Source: Rhodobacter sp.
GTDB taxonomy: Bacteria > Pseudomonadota > Alphaproteobacteria > Rhodobacterales > Rhodobacteraceae
DNA: 5,296 nucleotides
Assembly: GCA_013824045.1 (NCBI GenBank)
Contig: PNND01000269.1
Location: 1-5,296 of the forward strand
Direction of reading: 5' to 3'
A program made the translations under genes and the position numbers. Below the pieces are notes generated by a model that was given only the letters and a program-made list of their open reading frames with translations, searched no databases and was not told where the DNA came from. Every line of letters starts with the position of its first letter. The stretch's first letter is position 1. Shown one piece after another: positions 1 to 5,296 of the stretch.

Positions 1-809
1 AGGCCCCGGACGAGTTGTTTTTGGCTGAACCAGCCAAGGATCAGGATCGGCGCGATGGCCATGGTGCTGGCGGCGCTGAGTTTTGCGTAGAACAGGCCTT
101 GGGGGGCCGAAAAGCTCGCGATGAAGGCTGACAGGGGGGCGGCTTTGGTCGTGGTCAGGACGATGGTCCAGAACGCCTCATTCCACGCAAGGATCACGTT
201 CAGAAGAAGCGTGGAGGCGATGCCGGGCAGCGCGATAGGCGTCAGGACGTAGAGGATTTCCTTCGCCAGCCCGGCCCCGTCCATCCGGGCCGCCTCAAGG
301 ATTTCGCCGGGGATTTCCTTGAAATAGGTATACAGCATCCAGACGATGATCGGCAGGTTCATCAGCATCAGCGCAAGGACAAGGCCGATGCGCGTGTCGA
401 TCAGCCCCAGCTTCAGGAACAGCAGGTAGAGCGGGATCATCACCGCCACGGCGGGCATCATCTTGGTCGACAGCATCCACATCAGCAGGTCCTTGGTCCG
501 CCGACCGGGAACAAAGGCCATGGCCCAGGCGGCGGGAATGGCGATGGCCAAGCCCAGCAGCGTGGAGCCGAGCGATATCACGACCGAATTCCAGAAAAAG
601 CGCGGGTAATCCGACCGCGACCAGACCTCGGCGTAATTCTCCAGCGTCCAATCCGCGCCCAGCAATTCCGGCGGCGAGGCCACGGCAGAGGCTTCGGTCT
701 TGAAGCTGGTCAGGACCATCCAGAGCACGGGGAAGAAGATGATCAGCGCGACCGACCATGCGGCGATGGTGGTGAGCATCTTGCGGCGGGGAGAGACGGC
801 GCGGGCCAT
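1..809 (-). CDS. smoG: Polyol ABC transporter inner-membrane permease, SmoG/MalG type (3' end cut by window edge)
   Basis: Second transmembrane subunit of a carbohydrate-uptake-1 type ABC importer, acting in the inner membrane as partner of SmoF. I translated it by hand: 269 complete codons, then the first two bases of a Leu codon at the edge. The N-terminus (MARAVSPRRKMLTTIAAW) is a positively charged cytoplasmic tail leading into a first membrane segment at about residues 13-33. Further hydrophobic segments lie near 74-98, 108-132, 141-162, 197-219 and 243-261. The ATPase-docking EAA loop is clear: E172-A-A-R-M-D-G178, with VLTP at 188-191. The last visible residues, QKQLVRG, are the usual cytoplasmic end of MalG-like permeases, so only a handful of residues should be missing. 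The start ATG (809-807) lies 9 nt after the smoF stop; an AAGG overlapping that stop is the likely ribosome site. Polyol specificity is inferred from overall resemblance and context; a general sugar permease is the alternative. Confidence 0.9.
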   Translation of the reverse strand, partial: MARAVSPRRKMLTTIAAWSVALIIFFPVLWMVLTSFKTEASAVASPPELLGADWTLENYAEVWSRSDYPRFFWNSVVISLGSTLLGLAIAIPAAWAMAFVPGRRTKDLLMWMLSTKMMPAVAVMIPLYLLFLKLGLIDTRIGLVLALMLMNLPIIVWMLYTYFKEIPGEILEAARMDGAGLAKEILYVLTPIALPGIASTLLLNVILAWNEAFWTIVLTTTKAAPLSAFIASFSAPQGLFYAKLSAASTMAIAPILILGWFSQKQLVRG

Positions 810-818
810 GGGGATACC

Positions 819-1691
819 TTATGCGTCGAGATGGCGGCCAATGCCGCGCATCAGGAAATAGGCCACGATATTGGCAAGGATCACGGCGATGATCCCCCCG
901 GCGGCGGCGCGGCCTATGTCCTTGGCGGCGATGGCTTGTTTGAAGATCATGTAAGGCAGCGTGGTGGAGGCCGAGCCGGGCCCGCCTTGGGTGGTGGTGA
1001 AAATCTCGCCGAAGATGCCCAAGAGGAAGATGGTCTGGATCAGGATCACCACGGTGATGGCCCGCGTCATATGCGGCAGGATGATGTAGCGCAGGCGGCT
1101 GAACGCCGAGGCGCCATCCATCTCGGCCGCCTCAAGCTGTTCGGAAGACAGCGATTGCAGCGAGGTCAGCAGGATCAGCGTGGCGAAGGGCAGCCATTCC
1201 CAACTGACAATCCCGATGACGGAAAGGAGGGGATATTCCTCAAGGAACAGAATGGGTTGGGCTCCAAACCCCCGAGCGACGGCGGCCAAGAGGCCGTTCT
1301 GCGGATGCATGAACAGGTTTTCCCAGATCGACGCCGCCACCGGCGGCATCACGAAGAAGGGCGCGATCACAAGGATGCGCAGCATCCCCTGCCCTTTCAC
1401 GGGCTGGTCGATCAGCAGCGCGATCAGAATGCCAAGCACCACGGTGATGATCAGCACGCCGCCGACCAAAGCCAGCGTGTTCCACAGCGCCATCCAGAAA
1501 TCGGGGGAATTGAAGAACCACAGATAGTTGGTGAACCCCACCCAGCCCGTCCGGTCGGGCGACAGCAGGCGATAGAGGCGGAAGGAATAATACAGCGTCA
1601 TGGCCAGCGGAACGGCCATCCAGATGAACAAAAGCACCACCGAAGGGGCCACCATCACACGTGCGGCAAGACGGCTGGACTGTGTGGACAT
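819..1691 (-). CDS. smoF: Polyol ABC transporter inner-membrane permease, SmoF/MalF type
   Basis: First transmembrane subunit of the sorbitol/mannitol importer; it pairs with SmoG to form the channel. The 290-residue protein is complete and of normal length for short MalF-type permeases, which lack the large periplasmic loop of E. coli MalF. Hydrophobic segments lie at about residues 12-35, 72-94, 104-123, 154-177, 211-232 and 263-284. The EAA loop that contacts the ATPase is canonical: E187-A-A-E-M-D-G193 and I203-I-L-P206. The MSTQSSRLAARVMVAP start, a short basic tail before membrane segment 1, is typical. A GAAGG 8 nt before the ATG is a modest ribosome site. The gene follows smoE after 136 nt containing two stem-loops and precedes smoG by 9 nt, so smoF and smoG are surely co-translated. 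The family is certain; the polyol substrate is inferred from SmoE and the neighbouring regulator. Confidence 0.93.
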   Translation of the reverse strand: MSTQSSRLAARVMVAPSVVLLFIWMAVPLAMTLYYSFRLYRLLSPDRTGWVGFTNYLWFFNSPDFWMALWNTLALVGGVLIITVVLGILIALLIDQPVKGQGMLRILVIAPFFVMPPVAASIWENLFMHPQNGLLAAVARGFGAQPILFLEEYPLLSVIGIVSWEWLPFATLILLTSLQSLSSEQLEAAEMDGASAFSRLRYIILPHMTRAITVVILIQTIFLLGIFGEIFTTTQGGPGSASTTLPYMIFKQAIAAKDIGRAAAGGIIAVILANIVAYFLMRGIGRHLDA

Positions 1692-1753
1692 GGGGGGTGC
1701 CTTCGGATCGGGGCCGGGATACGGCGCGGCAGTTGGGAAGGGATCGACCGAAA

Positions 1754-1815
1754 GGCCGCCCGCGCAGAGAAGCTGCGCAGGCGGGCCGATTGCAGGGCCG
1801 GTGGGAGACCGGCCC
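1754..1815 (-). promoter_or_regulatory. Two consecutive GC-rich stem-loops between smoE and smoF
   Basis: The 136-nt gap between smoE and smoF holds two strong hairpins. The first in transcription order is 1815-1795: 8-bp arms GGGCCGGT and ACCGGCCC around a 5-nt loop, with no mismatch. The second is 1786-1758: an outer GCCC/GGGC stem, a 4-nt bulge, then an inner 6-bp stem GCGCAG/CTGCGC with a 5-nt loop. Neither is followed by a T-run, so they do not look like intrinsic terminators. Structures in this place, after the binding-protein gene of a transport operon, are known in other systems (for example malE-malF) to block 3' exonucleases and keep the binding-protein mRNA abundant. The structures are read directly; the stabilising role is inferred. 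Partial attenuation is the alternative. Confidence 0.6.
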
Positions 1816-1827
1816 CGCAGGGTATGT

Positions 1828-3138
1828 TTACTGGATGTAGCCTGCGGCTTTCATCTCATCCGCGACGGCGGTCTGGGCTTCAGCCAGAGCTTCGTCAGCG
1901 GTCTTCTGCCCGGCCAGAGCCGCCGAGAAGATTTCACCCACAGTCGTGCCGAGACCCTGGAATTCCGGGATCGCGACGAACTGCACGCCGACGTAAGGCA
2001 CCGGCTTCACGGTCGGGGCATTCGGGTCAGCCGAGTTGATGCTGTCCAGCGTCATCTTGGCAAACGGCACCTTCTGGTATTCCGGGTTCTCGTAGAGCGA
2101 GGTCCGGGTTCCCGGAGGCACGTTGGCCCAGCCTTCCTTGGAGGCCACGAGTTCCAGATATTCCTTGCTGGTGGCCCAGTTCACAAAGGTCTTGGCGGCG
2201 TCCTGCGCATCCGACGATGTCGGAATCGCCAGCGACCAAGCCCAGAGCCAGTTGCCGCGCTTGCCCAGACCATTGTCGGGGGCCAGCGCGAAACCGACCT
2301 TGTCGGCAACAGTGCTGTCCTTACCGGTCACGAAAGAGGCGGCGACGGTGGCGTCGATCCACATGCCGCACTTGCCCTGATTGAACAGCGTCAGGTTTTC
2401 GTTGAAGCCGTTGTTCGAAGCACCGGCGGGGCCGTAGTTGTTCATCAGGTTCAGGTAGAAGTCGAGCGTAGCCTTCCACTCCGGCTGATCAAACTGGGGG
2501 TTCCAGTTTTCATCGAACCAGCGCGCGCCGAAGGAGTTGGACATGGCGGTCAGGAAGGCCATGTTTTCGCCCCAGCCAGCCTTGCCGCGCAGGCAGACGC
2601 CGTTGATTTCGGCATCACGGTTGGTCATCGCGGCGGCGGCTTTTTCGATATCGGCCCAGGTCGGCGCGTCGGGCATCGTCATCCCGGCGGCTTCCATCAG
2701 GTCCTTGCGATACATGACCATCGAGGACTCGCCGTAGAAGGGTGCCGCATAGAGGTTGCCATCGACCGTCAGGCCGCCGCGGATCGCGGGCAGCAGGTCA
2801 TCCACGTCATATTCGGCGGGCAGGTCATTCAGAGACACGAGCCAGCCCTGCTTACCCCAGATCGGAACCTCATAGGTGCCGATGGTCAGCACGTCATACT
2901 GCCCGCCGCCAGTGGCGATGTCGGTGGTGACGTTCTGGCGCAGGACGTTCTCTTCCAGCGTCACCCATTCGACCTTGATGTCGGGATGCTTGGCATAGAA
3001 GTCGTCCATCAGACCCTGCATGCGGATCATGTCACCGTTGTTCACGGTGGCCACGGTGATGGTGGTTTCGGCCATCGCAGCCCCGGTCAGGGCAAGCGCA
3101 GCCGTCGCGCCGAGAAGCGCGCGCAGCGAGATGTTCAT
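1828..3138 (-). CDS. smoE: Periplasmic sorbitol/mannitol-binding protein of ABC importer
   Basis: Extracytoplasmic solute-binding protein (family 1, MalE-like) that captures a polyol and delivers it to SmoF/SmoG. The protein has 436 residues, normal for the polyol-binding group. Residues 1-23 form a Sec signal peptide: MNISLR, a hydrophobic core of Ala/Leu/Gly, and an AMA cleavage site before E24. There is no lipobox cysteine, so the mature protein should be free in the periplasm. Recognisable parts are the first beta strand TITVATVNN (26-34), a YDVLTIGTYEVPIWG stretch (81-95) typical of the hinge/ligand region, APFYGESSMVMYRKD (132-146), and a Trp-rich W-L-W-A-W region followed by WATSKEYLELV. 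Two cysteines, C182 and C257, could form a disulfide. An upstream in-frame ATG at 3195 would add 19 residues, but the start at 3138 has a strong ribosome site (GGGAGGA) and puts the signal peptide at the N-terminus, so I chose it. Sorbitol versus mannitol preference cannot be told from sequence. Confidence 0.92.
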   Translation of the reverse strand: MNISLRALLGATAALALTGAAMAETTITVATVNNGDMIRMQGLMDDFYAKHPDIKVEWVTLEENVLRQNVTTDIATGGGQYDVLTIGTYEVPIWGKQGWLVSLNDLPAEYDVDDLLPAIRGGLTVDGNLYAAPFYGESSMVMYRKDLMEAAGMTMPDAPTWADIEKAAAAMTNRDAEINGVCLRGKAGWGENMAFLTAMSNSFGARWFDENWNPQFDQPEWKATLDFYLNLMNNYGPAGASNNGFNENLTLFNQGKCGMWIDATVAASFVTGKDSTVADKVGFALAPDNGLGKRGNWLWAWSLAIPTSSDAQDAAKTFVNWATSKEYLELVASKEGWANVPPGTRTSLYENPEYQKVPFAKMTLDSINSADPNAPTVKPVPYVGVQFVAIPEFQGLGTTVGEIFSAALAGQKTADEALAEAQTAVADEMKAAGYIQ

Positions 3139-3143
3139 TGGTA

Positions 3144-3150
3144 TCCTCCC
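3144..3150 (-). promoter_or_regulatory. Strong ribosome binding site of smoE
   Basis: The minus strand reads GGGAGGA, and its GGAGG core ends 6 nt before the ATG at 3138. It is the best Shine-Dalgarno match in the window. It decides the smoE start over the in-frame ATG at 3195, and fits the need for the binding protein to outnumber the permeases. Confidence 0.85.
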
Positions 3151-3161
3151 ATAGAAGCGAC

Positions 3162-3186
3162 TGAGCATTTTATCGCTTACTGAGCA
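3162..3186. promoter_or_regulatory. Promoter-proximal operator candidates: two direct TGAGCA half-sites
   Basis: The plus strand carries CTGAGCA twice, with TGAGCA at 3162-3167 and 3181-3186, spaced 19 bp. The hexamer matches the arms of the dyad at 3244-3262. The copy at 3181-3186 lies directly after the proposed -10 box and the other lies in the smoE leader, positions expected for repression. The distal copy is also framed by an inverted repeat, AAGCGA (3155-3160) and TCGCTT (3173-3178), 12 bp apart. The likely binder is the SorC-type regulator encoded immediately upstream; this is inferred. Confidence 0.45.
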
Positions 3187-3215
3187 ATTACCCATATCTT
3201 GACCGGATCCGTCAA
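3187..3215 (-). promoter_or_regulatory. Candidate sigma70-type promoter of the smoEFG operon
   Basis: On the minus strand, TTGACG (3215-3210, five of six matches to the -35 consensus) is followed after 17 nt by GGTAAT (3192-3187, four of six matches to the -10 consensus). Transcription would begin near 3180 and leave a leader of about 42 nt before smoE. The -35 box sits in a dyad, TTGAC-N7-GTCAA (3199-3215), so a regulator could also bind there. The -10 match is weak, which suits a promoter needing activation. This is inference from consensus only. Confidence 0.45.
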
Positions 3216-3243
3216 GCCCGATGATGCGCAGTTGTTCGCCGCA

Positions 3244-3262
3244 TGAGCAAAAACTCTGCTCA
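3244..3262. promoter_or_regulatory. Upstream operator candidate: perfect dyad TGAGCA-N7-TGCTCA
   Basis: A perfect 6-bp inverted repeat with a 7-bp A/T-leaning spacer, centred at 3253, roughly 70 bp upstream of the proposed smoE transcription start. SorC-family regulators bind dyads with TGA...TCA ends (LsrR of E. coli is one example), so this suits the adjacent regulator. Its distance from the promoter would allow activation or DNA looping to the proximal half-sites. The sequence symmetry is directly visible; the binder is inferred. Confidence 0.5.
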
Positions 3263-3279
3263 AATATCCATCATTCAGG

Positions 3280-3299
3280 AAACAAAGGGGAAGTGCCCC
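3280..3299 (-). terminator. Weak intrinsic terminator candidate after the regulator gene
   Basis: On the minus strand GGGG-CACTT-CCCC is followed at once by TTTGTTT (3286-3280), about 64 nt after the regulator's stop codon. The stem is only 4 bp, so termination would be partial at best. It would separate the HAD-regulator transcript from the smoEFG promoter. Read-through from upstream remains likely. Confidence 0.3.
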
Positions 3300-3362
3300 G
3301 TGGTGATCTGCGCCATCCTTCTTGCGGCCAGCAAAGCCCAACCCGGATGCTGCGCCGCGGCG

Positions 3363-4322
3363 TCAATCAAGGGCAAGAATCGCGCGGGCCGTTGATTCGT
3401 CGGTGACGATTCCATTCAGGATTCGGGCCTTCAGCGCCGCATGGATCGCAGGCAATTTGGACGCCCCAGCCGCCACACCAATGGCGGGGCGGATAAGGCC
3501 CGGCTCGACGCGAACGCCGCCGTGGCGGGTGCTTTCGGGCTTTTCCAGAAAGCGGCCTTCGGCATCGAAAACCCAGCCTGCCACCTCGCCCACCGCGCCG
3601 CGCTTTTGCAGCGCGGCCAGTTCGGCGCGGGTGATGAAGCCATCGGCCAGCAAGGGCGCGTCATCGCCCATCTGGCCTACGCCAACGAAGATGACATCCG
3701 CGCGCTCGGCCAATTCGCGCACCCGGCGCACGGGGCCCAGTGCGGTGAAGGCGGCGAATTCCTCGACCGTGGCGGAAATCACCGGCATGGCCATGGGGTA
3801 ATGCGGGGCGCGGACCTTGTCGGCGATGCGCATGATGACATCGAAGAACGAAGCGGAGCCGTCGGGGGCGATGTTGCCGATCATCGACACGAGGCGGTGC
3901 TGGGGGGCATCCATTGTGGTCATCGCATCCACCATGCCGCGCAGGGCGCGGCCTGTGCCAAGCGCGATCACCAGCGGATCGGGCATGGCGAGGAAGCGTT
4001 CCAGCTCTTGCGCGGCGGCAGGGGCGATGGCGCGGACGAGGTCTGCCCCGGCGCCGAGACCCGGCGCGACACGGCAGCGGGTGAGGTGGAAACGGTCGGT
4101 AAGTGCTTGTTCCAGTTCAAGACATGCCGCGATGGGGTGTTCGATGCGGACGTGAACCAACCCTTCAGCCATGGCGCGGCTGACGAGGCGTTGGGCGCGC
4201 TGGCGGCTGACGCCAAGCTCGCGGGCAATCTGGTCCTGCGTCATGCCTGCCACGTAATAAAGCCACCCGGCGCGGGCGGCATCGTCGCTCTGGCTGGGTT
4301 CGGACTCGGGCGGCAAGGACAT
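3363..4322 (-). CDS. smoC: SorC-family sugar-binding transcriptional regulator of the polyol operon
   Basis: DNA-binding regulator, 319 residues, normal length for SorC/DeoR-like sugar-responsive factors. Residues 17-56 form the helix-turn-helix: a helix AGWLYYVAGM, then TQDQIARELGVSRQRAQRLV with recognition helix around S39-V47. Residues about 65-317 are the sugar-binding domain, a fold related to sugar-phosphate isomerases. Its marks are the ALGTGRAL loop (120-127), G149-N with the following acidic segment, VGVGQMGDDAPLL (213-225) and the conserved ending VTDESTARAIL. Members of this family respond to phosphorylated sugars or polyols and may repress or activate. The start ATG lies one base after the stop of the HAD gene and has no clear ribosome site, so translation is probably coupled. 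The divergence of other smo genes from this arrangement cannot be judged here. The target is probably the smoE promoter just downstream. The symbol is given from context; family membership is firm. Confidence 0.9.
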   Translation of the reverse strand: MSLPPESEPSQSDDAARAGWLYYVAGMTQDQIARELGVSRQRAQRLVSRAMAEGLVHVRIEHPIAACLELEQALTDRFHLTRCRVAPGLGAGADLVRAIAPAAAQELERFLAMPDPLVIALGTGRALRGMVDAMTTMDAPQHRLVSMIGNIAPDGSASFFDVIMRIADKVRAPHYPMAMPVISATVEEFAAFTALGPVRRVRELAERADVIFVGVGQMGDDAPLLADGFITRAELAALQKRGAVGEVAGWVFDAEGRFLEKPESTRHGGVRVEPGLIRPAIGVAAGASKLPAIHAALKARILNGIVTDESTARAILALD

Positions 4323-4323
4323 G

Positions 4324-5007
4324 TCAGGTTACGCTTTCAGGCAGGAACAGGGCGGGATGGGCGGCGCGCAGGGCGGTGAAGTCATCATAGGTCGCCTCTG
4401 GAATGGCATCGTCAGGCGGGGTCAGGTCAAGCCCTTTCAGATGGCTGCCCCCGGCAAAGCGCCAGACGCGCATCCCCGCCGCAAGGCCCGCGCGCACACC
4501 GTTCAGGCTGTCTTCGATCACCACACAGGCGGCAGGATCGACGCCCATCCTTGCGGCGGCATGCAGGAAGAGATCGGGGGCGGGCTTGCCGCGCGCCACT
4601 TCGGAGGCGGTGAAGCAACGGTCTGAAAACATGGGAGAAAGCCCGGTGATCTGAAGCGAGCGGCGCATCCGTTCCGGGCTGGAGGAGGTGGCAAGGCAAT
4701 AGGGTAGACGCAGGGCGGCCAGCAGTTCGACGATCCCCGGCATCAGTTGCAGGTCGCGTTCAAAAGCGGCCAGAAGGCGGGCGCGGTAATCGGCCTCGAA
4801 CCGTTCGGGCAGTTGCACGCCCCAGCGATCCCGCACCTCTTGCAGCACGACCGGATAGGAGCGACCAAGGAAATGGCGGCTGACAAAGGCCATGTCCATG
4901 TCGACGCCATAGCCGCTGAGCTCATGGATGAGCTGGCGGGCGCTGATGACCTCGGAATCGATCAGGACGCCGTCACAGTCGAAGATGATGAGTTCAGGGG
5001 TGGTCAT
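4324..5007 (-). CDS. HAD-superfamily hydrolase, sugar-phosphatase / beta-phosphoglucomutase-like
   Basis: Cytosolic phosphotransfer enzyme, 227 residues, usual length for the subfamily with a small helical cap. Motif I is D10-C-D12-G-V-L-I-D-S-E, with D10 the nucleophile and D12 the acid/base. Motif II is the S/T run A106-T-S-S-S110, motif III is K141 in GKPAPD, and motif IV is E165-D166 in VVIEDSLNGVRAG, which holds Mg2+. The helical cap occupies about residues 17-85. All catalytic residues are present. The closest functional types are hexitol- or sugar-phosphate phosphatases and beta-phosphoglucomutase; sequence alone does not decide, so I give no symbol. It is the first gene of the visible cluster and is one base from the regulator gene, which ties it to polyol metabolism. 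The start ATG has no visible ribosome site, and no in-frame start lies between it and the upstream stop at about 5092. Family sure; substrate unknown. Confidence 0.9.
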   Translation of the reverse strand: MTTPELIIFDCDGVLIDSEVISARQLIHELSGYGVDMDMAFVSRHFLGRSYPVVLQEVRDRWGVQLPERFEADYRARLLAAFERDLQLMPGIVELLAALRLPYCLATSSSPERMRRSLQITGLSPMFSDRCFTASEVARGKPAPDLFLHAAARMGVDPAACVVIEDSLNGVRAGLAAGMRVWRFAGGSHLKGLDLTPPDDAIPEATYDDFTALRAAHPALFLPESVT

Positions 5008-5127
5008 GACGGGCGAGAGTGCGGTGGCGGGAGGGGGGCTGTCAACTGGTGCAAGGGTTTGGCAGGATCGGGGCGTAAGTTGTTGCGGGCGCTAGGTTAA
5101 TCCGGCGACGGAGGGGCTTTTGGGTGT

Positions 5128-5157
5128 GCAGCAGCGCAGTGCAGCAGCCCAGTGCAG
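5128..5157. repeat. Short tandem repeat, 13-bp unit, about 2.3 copies
   Basis: GCAGCAGCGCAGT (5128-5140) is followed directly by GCAGCAGCCCAGT (5141-5153), one mismatch, then a partial third unit GCAG (5154-5157). Such a unit can change copy number by slippage. It lies about 120-150 bp upstream of the HAD start, outside any gene, and no function is apparent. Confidence 0.7.
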
Positions 5158-5274
5158 ACGGCTGTGCATACGCACGGTGGTGTATGGCTACGTTAACCAT
5201 GCGTGCGCAGAGTGAGTCGGGGCAGGCTTAAGGCCAAGGGTACGTGGCGATAGGTCCAGATGGGCCATCGGGGG

Positions 5275-5295
5275 CGGAATTTGACGCAAATTCCG
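5275..5295. promoter_or_regulatory. Perfect 8-bp inverted repeat at right edge, possible operator
   Basis: CGGAATTT (5275-5282) and AAATTCCG (5288-5295) are exact reverse complements around the 5-bp spacer GACGC. The arms are AT-rich at the centre in an otherwise GC-rich region and no T-run is visible inside the window, which favours a protein-binding dyad over a terminator. The overall shape resembles sites of Lrp/AsnC-type regulators, but the binder is not identifiable and the flanking gene is out of view. Confidence 0.45.
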
Positions 5296-5296
5296 G

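Larger units (their letters stand above)
5008..5296. other. Gene-free region upstream of the HAD gene
   Basis: I find no convincing coding frame, tRNA or other RNA gene here. The minus strand has TTGACA at 5045-5040, a perfect -35 match. No -10 box follows at the right distance (GCACTC at 17 nt), so a promoter for the HAD gene is possible but not shown. A TTAACCAT stretch at 5193-5200, a tandem repeat and a right-edge inverted repeat suggest regulatory DNA, perhaps shared with a gene beyond the edge. Confidence 0.5.

Noticed and set aside
773..778. Further TGAGCA hexamer inside smoG
   Set aside because: It is a single copy within coding sequence with no partner or promoter nearby, consistent with chance.
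831..2039. Long plus-strand reading frame of 402 codons opposite smoF and the end of smoE
   Set aside because: It is antisense to two clearly recognised genes, has a low-complexity His/Gly/Arg/Asp-rich translation with no domain, and crosses the structured intergenic gap. This is a typical shadow frame of GC-rich coding DNA.
1600..3183. Plus-strand reading frame of 527 codons opposite smoE
   Set aside because: It mirrors the codon structure of smoE, and its Gly/Val/His/Arg-rich translation resembles no family. It also runs through the smoE ribosome site, so it is a shadow.
3139..3195. N-terminal extension of SmoE from the ATG at 3195
   Set aside because: It would place 19 polar residues before a clear signal peptide, would use sequence containing the candidate operators, and lacks the strong ribosome site found before the ATG at 3138.
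3353..3362. Perfect palindrome CGCCGCGGCG directly after the regulator stop codon
   Set aside because: It is a self-complementary stretch without a loop or T-run, common by chance in GC-rich DNA, and does not form a convincing terminator.
3441..4379. Plus-strand reading frame of 312 codons opposite the regulator gene
   Set aside because: Antisense to a complete SorC-family gene with helix-turn-helix and sugar-binding motifs; the translation has no recognisable domain and no credible ribosome site.
5193..5200. TTAACCAT as a CtrA-type half-site
   Set aside because: It resembles the alphaproteobacterial CtrA half-site, but no second TTAA lies at the required 7-bp spacing and no cell-cycle gene is nearby.

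Overview
The window looks like chromosomal DNA of a Rhodobacteraceae-type alphaproteobacterium. It is GC-rich and compactly packed, and its gene set and order match the sorbitol/mannitol (polyol) uptake operon known from Rhodobacter sphaeroides (smo genes). Assignments rest on reading translations by eye, without a database search. Every gene I can support lies on the minus strand, so transcription runs from the right edge to the left edge.

Layout in transcription order: (1) positions 5296-5008 hold no gene I can support, but contain a near-perfect 13-bp tandem repeat and an 8-bp inverted repeat at the very edge. (2) 5007-4324 encodes a HAD-superfamily sugar-phosphatase-like hydrolase. (3) One base later, 4322-3363 encodes a SorC-family sugar-binding transcriptional regulator (SmoC-like). 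(4) 3362-3139 is a regulatory gap with a weak terminator candidate, a sigma70-like promoter and four copies of the hexamer TGAGCA/TGCTCA, a good candidate operator for the regulator next door. (5) 3138-1828 encodes the periplasmic polyol-binding protein SmoE. (6) 1827-1692 is a 136-nt gap with two consecutive GC-rich stem-loops. (7) 1691-819 encodes permease SmoF. (8) 809-1 encodes permease SmoG, which is cut by the left edge a few residues before its expected end.

How it fits together: SmoE captures a hexitol in the periplasm and delivers it to the SmoF/SmoG channel. The ATPase (SmoK-like) and the polyol dehydrogenases and kinase that would complete the pathway are expected just beyond the left edge but are not visible. 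The SorC-type regulator probably senses a sugar phosphate or polyol and controls the smoE promoter. The HAD enzyme, translationally coupled to the regulator, may dephosphorylate a sugar phosphate of the same pathway.

I do not see an undescribed system here. The points most worth a second look are the operator cluster, the stem-loops that probably set the SmoE:SmoFG ratio, and the symmetric element at the right edge.
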